DNA from: an uncultured Agathobacter sp.
GTDB taxonomy: Bacteria > Bacillota > Clostridia > Lachnospirales > Lachnospiraceae
Assembly: GCA_934359755.1 (NCBI GenBank)
Contig: CAKRLV010000017.1
Span: 1-54,216 of the forward strand
Reading direction: 5' to 3'
Length of the DNA stretch: 54,216 nucleotides
Positions 1 to 8,133 of this stretch are shown one piece after another. Position 1 is the stretch's first letter. Each line of letters starts with the position of its first letter. The position numbers were made by a program, and so were the translations under genes. The notes under the pieces are model-generated. The model was not told the origin of the DNA, ran no database searches, and saw only the letters and a program-made list of their open reading frames with translations.

Positions 1-6
1 ATATAT

Positions 7-77
7 GGTGACTTAGCCAAGTGGTAAGGCCCCGGTCTGCAACACCGTCATCGCCGGTTCAAATCCGGCAGTCACCT
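7..77 (+). tRNA. tRNA-Cys (anticodon GCA)
   Basis: A full cloverleaf can be folded. The acceptor arm GGTGACT pairs with AGTCACC and is followed by the discriminator base T, which is usual for tRNA-Cys. The D stem is GCC/GGC, the anticodon loop is CTGCAAC with GCA in the centre, and the T arm is GCCGG-TTCAAAT-CCGGC. The outermost anticodon-stem pair is a C/T mismatch. CCA is not encoded. Confidence 0.95.
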
Positions 78-83
78 TTAGAG

Positions 84-113
84 ACTGAAACCTGTTATGG
101 TTTCAGTTTTTTT
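84..113 (+). terminator. Rho-independent terminator after tRNA-Cys
   Basis: ACTGAAACC and GGTTTCAGT form a perfect 9-bp stem with a 6-nt loop, followed by seven T residues. It ends the tRNA transcript. Confidence 0.9.
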
Positions 114-370
114 ATATTAGATTAAGCTTTCTTATAAAATACGATACTCTTATAACATATACATTGCTAATATAATTATTTGCACGTATATTTAAGTTTT
201 AAAAATATTTACGTAGATAAATCATGAAAATAAATTTATAATAATAAAGAAAATAAATGATCAAAATAAATAGAGGGTAAACTGTACACAGATTAAACTT
301 CACCACAGATAGTGGACAATAAAGAACTTAATAGAATATAGTCAAATGAAAATAATGGGAGTAAATATGT

Positions 371-709
371 ATGATTGAAAATAGAATAGAAGGGTTATGG
401 GATTGTGCTTTTTGTGGGCAAGTAGGTATTAAGGCGAGGTATGATACTTGTCCATCATGTGGAAAGCCAAGAGGAATAGAGAATGTATTTTATTTGCCAG
501 ATGATATTAAGGCAGCTACACTTACTAAAGAGGAAGCGCAGAGAACCTCAAATGGACCAGATTGGTTGTGTGAATACTGTGGTTCATACAACAGATCAGA
601 TTTGTCTATATGTGAGAAATGTGGTTCGGATAAATCTGAATCAAAGAAAAATTATGGAACTATACATAAATTAACAGGTAAGTTATTTAGAAGAAATACA
701 GAAAAGTAG
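371..709 (+). CDS. Small protein with two RanBP2-like zinc fingers
   Basis: The 112-residue protein has two near-identical modules, W-x-C-x2-C-x10-C-x2-C: WDCAFCG...CPSCG at about residues 10-31 and WLCEYCG...CEKCG at about 66-86. Tryptophan before the first cysteine and a CxxC-x10-CxxC spacing match RanBP2-type zinc fingers, which in other proteins bind single-stranded RNA or ubiquitin. Which of these, if either, applies here cannot be read from the sequence. The C-terminus is basic. The start is set by GGGAG 9 nt upstream. It lies 185 bp before speD on the same strand, separated by a tandem repeat, so co-transcription is possible but unproven. Confidence 0.7.
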   Translation: MIENRIEGLWDCAFCGQVGIKARYDTCPSCGKPRGIENVFYLPDDIKAATLTKEEAQRTSNGPDWLCEYCGSYNRSDLSICEKCGSDKSESKKNYGTIHKLTGKLFRRNTEK

Positions 710-746
710 TTTCGATTATAGTATTGAAAAATTTTAAAAAATATAA

Positions 747-873
747 AATAATAAATACATAGAATAATAAGTACATAGAATAATAAGTACATAGAATAAT
801 AAATACATAGAATAATAAGTACATAGAATAATAAGTACATAGAATAATAAGTACTAGAATAATAAGTACATAG
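747..873 (+). repeat. 16-bp tandem repeat, 8 copies
   Basis: The unit AATAATAAGTACATAG occurs eight times head to tail. Two copies have AAATAC instead of AAGTAC, and the seventh copy lacks one base. The array fills most of the gap between the zinc-finger gene and the speD ribosome binding site. The open frames across it on the minus strand are repeat artefacts. Confidence 0.95.
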
Positions 874-893
874 ATAAAAGATGGAGAATAGTT

Positions 894-1262
894 ATGGCAG
901 TGCAAGTTATAGCAGATTTATATGGATGTGATGGCATCATTAATGACGTCACAGTTATAAAAAATGCAGCACATACAGCAATTGAATATGTTGGTGCAAG
1001 TATAGTTGAAGAATGTATACATGAATTTGAGCCTATAGGAATTACTTATTTTGCAGTTATTTCTACATCTCATTTTTCAATACATACATGGCCAGAATAT
1101 GGATATGTTGCAGTTGATATATTTTCATGTAGTGATTCAGTTGTGGATGGAATATCAAATAAGTTGAAAGAGTTATTTGGTGCGGGCAAAATAATATCTA
1201 AAACAATAGAAAGGTCTATATGTTGTGAAGATGATATCTGTACCCCAGATAATGGACAGTAA
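894..1262 (+). CDS. speD: S-adenosylmethionine decarboxylase proenzyme (SpeD family)
   Basis: SpeD makes decarboxylated AdoMet, the aminopropyl donor for spermidine synthesis, using a pyruvoyl group created by self-cleavage. The 122-residue protein has the family core SHFSIHTWPEYGYVAVD. Ser59 would become the pyruvoyl group, and His64 and Cys79 match the catalytic His and Cys in spacing (5 and 20 residues after the serine, as in Thermotoga SpeD). The residue before the cleavage serine is Thr58, whereas the Thermotoga enzyme has Glu. GGAG 8 nt upstream supports the ATG. Some SpeD homologues have become arginine or ornithine decarboxylases, so substrate is not certain. The membrane spermidine synthase encoded 1.6 kb downstream fits the classical role. 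Confidence 0.9.
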   Translation: MAVQVIADLYGCDGIINDVTVIKNAAHTAIEYVGASIVEECIHEFEPIGITYFAVISTSHFSIHTWPEYGYVAVDIFSCSDSVVDGISNKLKELFGAGKIISKTIERSICCEDDICTPDNGQ

Positions 1263-1342
1263 AGACAAGCATATGTATAGTGGATATATTAACCTATATA
1301 GGATATAATATATAAAATTAAAAAGGGAAGTGGAGGAGAAAA

Positions 1343-2416
1343 ATGTCTTATGAAGTAGGAACAATATTAAATATTAAAGGCATTCAGGGAACAGTAATTG
1401 GTTATATTACTTACGCAAATCCAAAGGATGGTTATAAGGAATGGACAGAATACAGGCTATCGACATCAAAGGGAGAATGTTGGTTATCCTGCGATGATGT
1501 GTATAAGGAGTATTCAGTCTCTTGGCCGGCAAATAATGTAAATGGAAGGATAGGACCTGAATGGCATAAAGTTGATGAGGGAATCCAGGTTGTAAAAGCC
1601 AGTGCGGGAGATGTTGATGTAGATTATGGTGAACGCGCTGAATTTGTGGAGTATGAGGATGCTGCTGAGGATAACACTCTTTCTGTTGAAATGTGGAGCG
1701 ATGGTGTAGAATATTCTAAAGGATATTATGTTGAGAAAAATGATATTTTTGTGATGGGATATAAGAAGCCAAAGAAATCTAGTAATTGCATGAGTTCAAT
1801 AATAATGCTTATGGTCTTTTTTGCAGTTGTTTCATTTTTTATAGTAATAGTCAATATGTCTAAACCAAACAAGAGCATCAGTAAATATGTGAAGAATTCT
1901 TCTTTGTATACATACGAGACATCAATTACAGGGCAAGAGAAGCAAAAGGCAGATGTTTATAAATTTTACAATTCGGTAAAGACGGACCACGTAGCCAAGA
2001 ATATCATAAATGGAATTGAGGGATATACACAGTCTGTAACTCAGAAGGATGATCAGGATGACGCTGAGATTGCTATAGTCACTGATAAAGAATATTGTCT
2101 GGTATATCATGCGGAGGGCGATGCAGATCATGTATATGTACAGGTATCCTCAAGAAAATATAATTATACATCAAATAATGCACCATATAGATGTTCAGAT
2201 TCGGATTTGAGATGGTATAGAAGCCATTACTACTCTTCAAGCTATAATAGCGATTCTGTGACTTACAAGAATACACCATCGGCATATAAAATGTATGATG
2301 GAGATACAATACATAATATTGGTAACGGATATTTTGATTCGTATTCAAGTTCAATAAGACAGCAGAGTATCAACAGAAGAAATTCATCCAGTGGTGGAAT
2401 CAGCAGTGGAAAATAA
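1343..2416 (+). CDS. DUF4178-like single-pass membrane protein
   Basis: The 357-residue protein has a soluble N-terminal part with internal similarity to DUF4178: G-T-I-L-N-I-K-G near the start, then EWTEYRL and ECWLSCDD at about residues 32-55. One transmembrane segment follows at about 150-172 (IIMLMVFFAVVSFFIVIV), then a roughly 185-residue Tyr/Ser/Asn-rich outer or lumenal tail ending in SSSGG. GGAGG precedes the ATG. DUF4178 proteins are, from memory, frequent neighbours of DUF350 and spermidine synthase genes, which is the arrangement here. No catalytic motif is visible. The DUF4178 name is my recognition and needs a profile search. Confidence 0.65.
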   Translation: MSYEVGTILNIKGIQGTVIGYITYANPKDGYKEWTEYRLSTSKGECWLSCDDVYKEYSVSWPANNVNGRIGPEWHKVDEGIQVVKASAGDVDVDYGERAEFVEYEDAAEDNTLSVEMWSDGVEYSKGYYVEKNDIFVMGYKKPKKSSNCMSSIIMLMVFFAVVSFFIVIVNMSKPNKSISKYVKNSSLYTYETSITGQEKQKADVYKFYNSVKTDHVAKNIINGIEGYTQSVTQKDDQDDAEIAIVTDKEYCLVYHAEGDADHVYVQVSSRKYNYTSNNAPYRCSDSDLRWYRSHYYSSSYNSDSVTYKNTPSAYKMYDGDTIHNIGNGYFDSYSSSIRQQSINRRNSSSGGISSGK

Positions 2417-2482
2417 GAAATAGAAGTTAATTATTAGTGAAAATAGTTTATAGAAGTTGTTTAAAGGTAAAGGAGAAAATGT

Positions 2483-2905
2483 ATGTTAACAGTTATTTTG
2501 GAATCAGCAGTTTATTTGTGTGTAGGGCTTATTATAATGATGATCGGACATTGGATAATTGATCTTGTTATTCCAGTAGACTTTCCACAGGAGATAAATG
2601 ACGGAAATAAGGCAGTGGGATGGGTATCGGCAGGTATATATGCGGGTCTTGGATTCGTAATCCGTTCAGCAATCATCTCAAATACAATTTCTGAGGATGT
2701 ATCATTACTGACAGGTTCAATTGATACTGTAGTATATGCGACAGTAGGGATAGTTGCATTTATTATTGGATATTTTGTAGTAGATATAATAAATAGAAAA
2801 TTCAATTTTAATAAGGCTTTAAAAGAAAAAAATGAAGCTGCTGGAATCATGGTATTTGGTATTTTTGTAGGAATTGCTTTTATTGTAAGTGGCGTAATTC
2901 AGTAA
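2483..2905 (+). CDS. DUF350 (YjfL-type) integral membrane protein
   Basis: The 140-residue protein has about four transmembrane helices in two related halves. Each half has a helix with G-x-I/V and I-G-x-W/F, a charged linker with N-D-G-N-K-A or K-N-E-A-A, and a second glycine-rich helix ending in G-x-x-I/V. This internal duplication is typical of DUF350. The family has no known biochemical role but is recurrently encoded near spermidine synthase, ATP-grasp and PspA or SPFH genes. AAAGGAG precedes the ATG. It lies 66 bp after the DUF4178-like gene and 12 bp before the aminopropyltransferase gene, so these look like one operon. Confidence 0.8.
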   Translation: MLTVILESAVYLCVGLIIMMIGHWIIDLVIPVDFPQEINDGNKAVGWVSAGIYAGLGFVIRSAIISNTISEDVSLLTGSIDTVVYATVGIVAFIIGYFVVDIINRKFNFNKALKEKNEAAGIMVFGIFVGIAFIVSGVIQ

Positions 2906-2917
2906 AGGCGAAATGTA

Positions 2918-4600
2918 ATGGATAGTATTGAAATCGACTCAAAAGAAATTAGTTATTCAAAAGTAAATGACGAAAACGAGAAAAATCATATAAATTACAA
3001 AGAGGACAAAGACGGCAAAGACGGCAAAGACAGCAAAGACGACAAACACGTCAAAGACGATAAAGAGACAAATATTCAGCAAAGTGATGACAGAATGAGC
3101 AAAAAATATAGACTTTTGATGCTGACTACGCTAATTATTTCTGGATGTTCGATGTGCTATGAGTTAATAATTAGTGCAGTCAGTTCATATCTTCTAGGAA
3201 ATAGTACTTTGCAGTATTCGATTACAATTGGATTGTACATGGCGGCACTTGGGCTTGGCTCATATGTATCTAAATATTTCAAGAAAAGATTATTCAATGT
3301 TTTTGTAATGATAGAACTCTGCATTGGAATAGTAGGCGGAATGAGTGCAATTCTATTATTCCTGGCAAATATCTATATAGAAAACTATGATATTGTAATG
3401 TATATAGAAATTATTCTGATAGGAGTACTTGCAGGAGCCGAGATTCCTATTATGACAAGGATAATAGAGGAAGATGAAAAGAATCTTTCGGTAACATTAT
3501 CATCAATTTTTAGTTTTGATTATATAGGTGGTTTGCTCGGATCAATAGCTTTTCCACTTTTGCTATTGCCTAAGTTAGGATATTTTGCAACTTCGTTTTT
3601 ATGTGGATTGTTAAATATAATTGCATCGATGCTGATAATGTGGAAATTCGGAGACAGAGTTATAAACATAAAAATATTCCGCAGGACTGCAGCAATAATT
3701 GCATTATTTATGGTAACAGGTATGATTTTTGCTGATAATATATCTACTGGAATTGAGGGTGGATTGTACAGGGACCGCATAATATATATGGAGCAGACAA
3801 AGTACCAGAAGATAGTGATGACAAAGCACAGAGATGATGTGAGGCTTTATATCGATGGCAATTGTCAGTTTTCAACGGATGATGAATACAGATATCATGA
3901 GGCACTTGTGCATATTCCAATGAGTGAAGTGGATAACTGTTCAAAAGTTCTCATTCTTGGTGGAGGAGATGGTTTAGCTGTCAGGGAAGTCCTGAAATAT
4001 GATGAGGTGAAGAAAATTGATCTGGTAGACTTAGATGAAGAAATGATTAGAATTTGTTCTACCAATGACAATATAACAAAGATAAATGAAAACAGCCTGA
4101 AATCAGATAAATTGAGTATACATAATGAGGATGCGTATGAATTTTTAGAGGAATCAGATGAGAAATATGATTTGATAATCGTGGATTTGCCTGATCCAAA
4201 TAGCGAGTCACTTAACAAATTGTATTCCAATATTTTTTACAGAATGTGTGGAAATTCCCTGAGTGATGAAGGGGTTATTGTCGTCCAGTCAACAAGTCCA
4301 TACTTTGCAACAAATGCATTCTGGTGCATTAACAAGACAATAGAAAGTGAAGGTTTCAATGTAAAGCCTTATCATCTGCAGGTTCCAGCGTTTGGAGATT
4401 GGGGATTTAACATGGCCAGCAGGAAAGAGCTCACAGAAGATATTAAGTTCAAAGTTGAAACACGATACCTTACAGAGGATAATGTTGTGGCACTTTTCAA
4501 GTTTGGAAAAGATGAGATTGCCAGTGATGTACAGATAAACAGGCTGACGAAGCCAATGTTAATGGATTATTACAACAAGGCAGTCGAAGTCTGGGATTAA
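2918..4600 (+). CDS. Membrane-anchored spermidine synthase-like aminopropyltransferase
   Basis: Residues 1-62 are hydrophilic, with KDx tripeptide repeats. Residues about 67-285 carry seven or so transmembrane helices. Residues about 290-560 are a spermidine synthase fold. Visible landmarks are the substrate-loop YQK-I-V near 297, the AdoMet-binding GGGDG at 348-352, the acidic VDLDEEM, and D423-L-P-D426 followed by P-N, matching the paired catalytic aspartates of SpeE. The expected reaction is transfer of an aminopropyl group from decarboxylated AdoMet to putrescine or another amine. The membrane part suggests the product is made or delivered at the membrane. The acceptor is not known. Confidence 0.85.
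   Translation: MDSIEIDSKEISYSKVNDENEKNHINYKEDKDGKDGKDSKDDKHVKDDKETNIQQSDDRMSKKYRLLMLTTLIISGCSMCYELIISAVSSYLLGNSTLQYSITIGLYMAALGLGSYVSKYFKKRLFNVFVMIELCIGIVGGMSAILLFLANIYIENYDIVMYIEIILIGVLAGAEIPIMTRIIEEDEKNLSVTLSSIFSFDYIGGLLGSIAFPLLLLPKLGYFATSFLCGLLNIIASMLIMWKFGDRVINIKIFRRTAAIIALFMVTGMIFADNISTGIEGGLYRDRIIYMEQTKYQKIVMTKHRDDVRLYIDGNCQFSTDDEYRYHEALVHIPMSEVDNCSKVLILGGGDGLAVREVLKYDEVKKIDLVDLDEEMIRICSTNDNITKINENSLKSDKLSIHNEDAYEFLEESDEKYDLIIVDLPDPNSESLNKLYSNIFYRMCGNSLSDEGVIVVQSTSPYFATNAFWCINKTIESEGFNVKPYHLQVPAFGDWGFNMASRKELTEDIKFKVETRYLTEDNVVALFKFGKDEIASDVQINRLTKPMLMDYYNKAVEVWD
3008..3061 (+). repeat. 9-bp coding repeat (Lys-Asp-x)6
   Basis: Six tripeptides KDG, KDG, KDS, KDD, KHV, KDD are encoded by a degenerate 9-bp repeat near AAAGACGGC. 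It forms a highly charged cytosolic or linker tail ahead of the first membrane helix of the aminopropyltransferase. Confidence 0.85.
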
Positions 4601-4640
4601 AATGAAAATAAATGATATTTTGAGCAAGATAAGGGTATGT

Positions 4641-4667
4641 AAAGCAGTCGTAGAGGCTGCTTTTTTT
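4641..4667 (+). terminator. Probable terminator after the polyamine cluster
   Basis: AAAGCAGTC and GGCTGCTTT form a stem with one G-T pair and a 5-nt loop, then T7. It separates the aminopropyltransferase gene from the SPFH gene, so the SPFH gene probably has its own promoter or depends on read-through. Confidence 0.75.
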
Positions 4668-4938
4668 ATTTAATTTAAGAAAGTATTAAGTGGAAATGTC
4701 AGAGGTGATAGTTTATTATTGTATTATAAAACGAAAATAACTGTTCATAAAATCATACTAAGTGACTCTATATGAGCCATTTATAAATAGTTATTGTCGG
4801 AATAAGTGATATAAAATTCACAGAAAGATGGAGGAAATTGTAAAAAGTGAGAAGTTATTTTGAAAAAGGGGGAGGAGTGATTATTAAAGTAATAAATACC
4901 AATGAAAAATAGTAGAATATAAACGAAAGGGAAAGATT
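4668..4938. other. Non-coding stretch upstream of the SPFH gene
   Basis: About 270 bp of AT-rich sequence lies between the terminator and the SPFH start. It should hold the SPFH promoter, but I cannot choose a convincing -35/-10 pair. A strong AAAGGGGGAGG at 4865-4875 has no start codon at a workable distance. Confidence 0.5.
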
Positions 4939-6630
4939 ATGGAGTATTTAAGTATTATTGTACCAGCAGTAGTTGTATTATTAATTATTATTATTTGTAT
5001 GACAGGGTATGTGAAAGCCCCATCAGATAAGGCTTACATCATATCTGGTCTGAAAAAAGAGCCAAAGGTTTTAATCGGTCGCGCAGGAATTAAGATTCCA
5101 TTTTTAGAGCGAAAAGATGAACTTATTTTAAAACAGATAAGCATTGATATTAAGACGGATGGATATGTACCGACGAACGATTTTATCGGTGTAAATATCG
5201 ATTCAATTGCAAAAATTCGACTTATATCTGCTTTAGATGTAGGAAAGACAAAATCATTTTCAAAGATAGTTGTGGATGATGATGGAAATTCCCACACAGA
5301 AAATGTGGAAATCGAAATAACAGAAGATATGGCAAAAGCAGCAATGCGAAACTTCCTGAATATGACAGAGCAGCAGATCATAAGTGCTTTGACAGATTCT
5401 TTACAGGGTAACATGCGTGAGATTATCGGTTCGCAGAAGCTTCGTGAGTTGTGCCAGGACAGAAAAGCTTTTGGTGATGAGGTGCAGGGCAAGGCGCAGC
5501 CAGATATGAATGCACTCGGTGTATGGATTGAATCATGTAATATCCAGAAGCTCGAAGATGAGCAGGATCTGATTAATGCACTTGGTATGGACAATATGGC
5601 TGCAATCCAGAAGAGTGCAAGCATCGCTAAAGCCTTAGCTGATAAAGACGTTGCGATTGCACAGGCGGATGCAGCAAAAGAGGCAAATGAGGCTAAAGTA
5701 AAAGCAGATACAGAAATTGCAGAGAAGCAGAATGAACTTGCTATCAAGAAAGCAGAGTTGCAGCAGGCTGCCGATACAAAGAAAGCTATCGCAGATGCAG
5801 CTTATGAGATTCAGCAGGAAGAACAGAGAAAGACAATTGAGACTACAAAGGTTAATGCTGATATCGCACAGCAGGAACGTACAGTAGAACTTCGCCAGAA
5901 AGAGGCAGAGGTTGCAGAGCAGACTCTTAATGCTGAAATCAAGAAAAAAGCAGATGCTGAGAAATACCGCAGACAGCAGGAAGCAGAGGCCGAACTTATA
6001 GAGAAATCTCGTAAAGCAGATGCTGAAAAGTATCAGCAGGAGAAAGAGGCTGAGATTAGAAAAATCAGAGCCGAAGCTGACAAGGAAGCAAAGAAGAAAG
6101 AAGCCGAAGGTATTCTTGCTGTTAAACAGGCAGAGGCTGAAGGTATTGCAGCAGTAGGTAAAGCAGAGGCCGAAGCAATTGCAGCAAAGGGACTTGCCGA
6201 AGCAGAGGCAATGGAGAAGAAAGCCGAAGCCATGAGAAAATATGGTCAGGCAGCTATGACACAGATGATTATCGAACAGCTTCCAGAGATTGCAAAAGCA
6301 ATCGCAGAGCCAATTTCTGCTATAGATAAGGTTACTATTATCGATGGCGGTAATGGTGAAAGCGGAGTATCATCGGTAGGCGGATATACTCCAGCAGTTC
6401 TTAAAAAGGTAATTGAATCAGTTAAGGAGACAACAGGATTTGATCTTACAGAAGTAATGAAGGCACAGACTTATGATGCCGCAGTTAATAAGAATGTTGA
6501 TGTATCTGGCATTCCTACAGAAATTAAAGTTGAACAGACAAATGTAAATCCTGCTCAAGCAAGAAATACATACACACGACCTGTAGAGCCAGCAAAAGAA
6601 AAACCAGTGAATGATGAAAACGCTGAATGA
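4939..6630 (+). CDS. Flotillin-like SPFH domain protein
   Basis: The 563-residue protein starts with one transmembrane helix at about residues 5-24, continues with an SPFH/Band-7 domain to about 215, and then has a long Ala/Glu/Lys-rich coiled coil at about 215-430 with the EA-rich heptads of flotillins. The tail of about 130 residues is Pro/Val-rich. Flotillins form large membrane-bound oligomers that organise membrane microdomains. No NfeD-type partner gene, the usual companion, is visible. It sits directly downstream of the DUF350/spermidine synthase cluster. The weak GAAAGGG 7-12 nt upstream fits the ATG. Confidence 0.88.
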   Translation: MEYLSIIVPAVVVLLIIIICMTGYVKAPSDKAYIISGLKKEPKVLIGRAGIKIPFLERKDELILKQISIDIKTDGYVPTNDFIGVNIDSIAKIRLISALDVGKTKSFSKIVVDDDGNSHTENVEIEITEDMAKAAMRNFLNMTEQQIISALTDSLQGNMREIIGSQKLRELCQDRKAFGDEVQGKAQPDMNALGVWIESCNIQKLEDEQDLINALGMDNMAAIQKSASIAKALADKDVAIAQADAAKEANEAKVKADTEIAEKQNELAIKKAELQQAADTKKAIADAAYEIQQEEQRKTIETTKVNADIAQQERTVELRQKEAEVAEQTLNAEIKKKADAEKYRRQQEAEAELIEKSRKADAEKYQQEKEAEIRKIRAEADKEAKKKEAEGILAVKQAEAEGIAAVGKAEAEAIAAKGLAEAEAMEKKAEAMRKYGQAAMTQMIIEQLPEIAKAIAEPISAIDKVTIIDGGNGESGVSSVGGYTPAVLKKVIESVKETTGFDLTEVMKAQTYDAAVNKNVDVSGIPTEIKVEQTNVNPAQARNTYTRPVEPAKEKPVNDENAE

Positions 6631-6976
6631 TTATATTTCAATGAATTATCGTATGGAAATTGTAGAGGATAAGGATGAGGGAGGTTTTGTGGTTTCATTT
6701 CCGGAGCTTCCGGGATGTATTACCTGTGGAGAAACAATAGAATCCGCTGTAGCAAACGCTTTAGATGCAAAAAAAGCATGGTTAGAAGCTGCTATGGAAG
6801 ATGGGATTGAAATCCATGAGCCGGACAGCTTAGAGGATTATTCTGGACAATTTAAACTTAGAATTCCACGAAGTCTGCATCGTTCTCTTGCAGAACATTC
6901 TAAGAGGGAAGGTATCAGCATGAATCAGTATTGTGTATATCTTCTTTCCAGAAACGATGCAGTTTATTCAAAATAG
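6611..6976 (+). CDS. HicB-like antitoxin family protein, no HicA beside it
   Basis: The 121-residue protein has the HicB fold motif VEDKDEGGFVVSFPELPGC followed by a Thr-Cys-Gly-Glu turn and an A-x-x-A-K-K-A-W-L helix (residues about 17-65). A ribbon-helix-helix end follows (FKLRIPRSLH...EGISMNQY), which usually binds DNA. HicB normally neutralises the HicA RNase. No HicA-like reading frame is seen on either side. The start overlaps the SPFH gene by 20 nt without an obvious ribosome binding site, which suggests translational coupling. Starts at 6611 and 6614 are both possible; 6641 would cut into the conserved N-terminus. Confidence 0.8.
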   Translation: MMKTLNDYISMNYRMEIVEDKDEGGFVVSFPELPGCITCGETIESAVANALDAKKAWLEAAMEDGIEIHEPDSLEDYSGQFKLRIPRSLHRSLAEHSKREGISMNQYCVYLLSRNDAVYSK

Positions 6977-7149
6977 AGGTTGTTATACATTTTTTCTCAC
7001 TAAGCAATTTTTTATCCACTTTGTTGTTTTTACAACATATATTTTTCCACATTCTACATATACTAATGATGAGTTAAAGATTGCTGCTTACTTACAGAGG
7101 TGAAATTCAGCAGTTATACAAATGATACAAACACGGAAGGAGACTTGTC

Positions 7150-8115
7150 ATGAGTGAGAAGAATGTAAATTTAAGGAAAGTTGCTATTATTGGATGTGGA
7201 TTTGTTGGTTCGGCATCAGCTTTTGCACTTATGCAAAGTGGATTATTTTCGGAAATAGTGCTACTTGATGTGGATAAGAGACGAGCTGAGGGCGAGGCAA
7301 TGGATATCTCGCATGGAATTCCATATGTGAGACACATGAATGTGTATGCAGGTGATTATGATGATATAGTTGATGCTTCCATTATTATAATTACTGCGGG
7401 AGCTGGTCAGAAACCAGGTGAGACAAGGCTTGATCTGGTGAATAAAAATATTGCTATTTTTAAGACAATCATTCCAGAGATTTCAAAGCGTAATTTTCAA
7501 GGAATACTGCTTATAGTTGCAAATCCGGTTGATATTCTTACGCAGGTGGCACTTAAAATTTCCGGTTTTCCAGAACACAGAGTCATGGGTTCGGGCACTG
7601 TTCTTGACACAGCGCGTCTTAAATACAGACTTGGAGAACATCTCGAAGTGGATAGCAGAAGTGTACATGCTTTTATTGTTGGAGAGCATGGGGACAGCGA
7701 GATTGCAGCATGGAGCTGTGCAAATATTTCTGGAATAGAGCTTAATAAGTTCTGTGAGATGAGAGGTCATTTTGAGCACGAGAAGGCAACGCATGAAATC
7801 GCTGATGAAGTTAAAAACAGTGCATATGAAATCATTGAAAGAAAACAGGCTACTTATTATGGAATTGCGATGGCAGTCAAGCGGATATGTGAAGTAATTG
7901 TAAGGGACGAGAAATCAATTCTTCCAGTATCTTCAATGCTTCATGGAGAGTACGGAATAAGTGATGTAGTACTGTCTTTACCAACGATTGTTGGCAAAAA
8001 TGGAATAGAGAAGATAGTTCCAATACCATTAAATGATGATGAGCAGAGTGCACTTAAGAAATCTGCGGAGACATTGGACAATATAATGAAGGAAAGTTTT
8101 AAGGAGACACGTTAG
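7150..8115 (+). CDS. ldh: L-lactate dehydrogenase
   Basis: The 321-residue enzyme interconverts pyruvate and L-lactate with NADH/NAD+, regenerating NAD+ in fermentation. The N-terminal Rossmann motif is G-C-G-F-V-G-S with LLDVD ending the second strand. The substrate loop reads GAGQKPGETR. The glutamine there is the lactate-dehydrogenase residue, where malate dehydrogenases have arginine. VANPVD and the catalytic GEHGDSE are intact. GGAGA upstream supports the ATG. It is monocistronic, bounded by a gap of 173 bp upstream and a strong terminator downstream. Confidence 0.93.
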   Translation: MSEKNVNLRKVAIIGCGFVGSASAFALMQSGLFSEIVLLDVDKRRAEGEAMDISHGIPYVRHMNVYAGDYDDIVDASIIIITAGAGQKPGETRLDLVNKNIAIFKTIIPEISKRNFQGILLIVANPVDILTQVALKISGFPEHRVMGSGTVLDTARLKYRLGEHLEVDSRSVHAFIVGEHGDSEIAAWSCANISGIELNKFCEMRGHFEHEKATHEIADEVKNSAYEIIERKQATYYGIAMAVKRICEVIVRDEKSILPVSSMLHGEYGISDVVLSLPTIVGKNGIEKIVPIPLNDDEQSALKKSAETLDNIMKESFKETR

Positions 8116-8133
8116 TTGTGTCTCCTCTTTTTT
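8102..8133 (+). terminator. Terminator of ldh
   Basis: AGGAGACAC and GTGTCTCCT form a 9-bp perfect stem with a 7-nt loop, followed by C and seven T. The stop codon of ldh lies inside the loop. Confidence 0.92.

Noticed and set aside
652..905. Minus-strand open frames across the 16-bp repeat near speD
   Set aside because: They consist only of the repeat translated (MYLLFYVLIIL-type), with no ribosome binding site or similarity beyond repetition.
4877..4912. An 11-codon GTG mini-frame after the strong AAAGGGGGAGG at 4865-4875
   Set aside because: The start codon touches the binding site, so spacing is too short for initiation.
5034..5747. Long minus-strand open frame across the SPFH gene
   Set aside because: Opposite strand of a well-supported gene; it reflects codon bias of the Ala/Glu/Lys-rich coiled coil.
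7022..7037. TGTTGT-TTTT-ACAACA dyad before ldh as a Rex operator
   Set aside because: Rex sites have TTGTTA and TAACAA half-sites; the inner bases do not match, so I do not call it.
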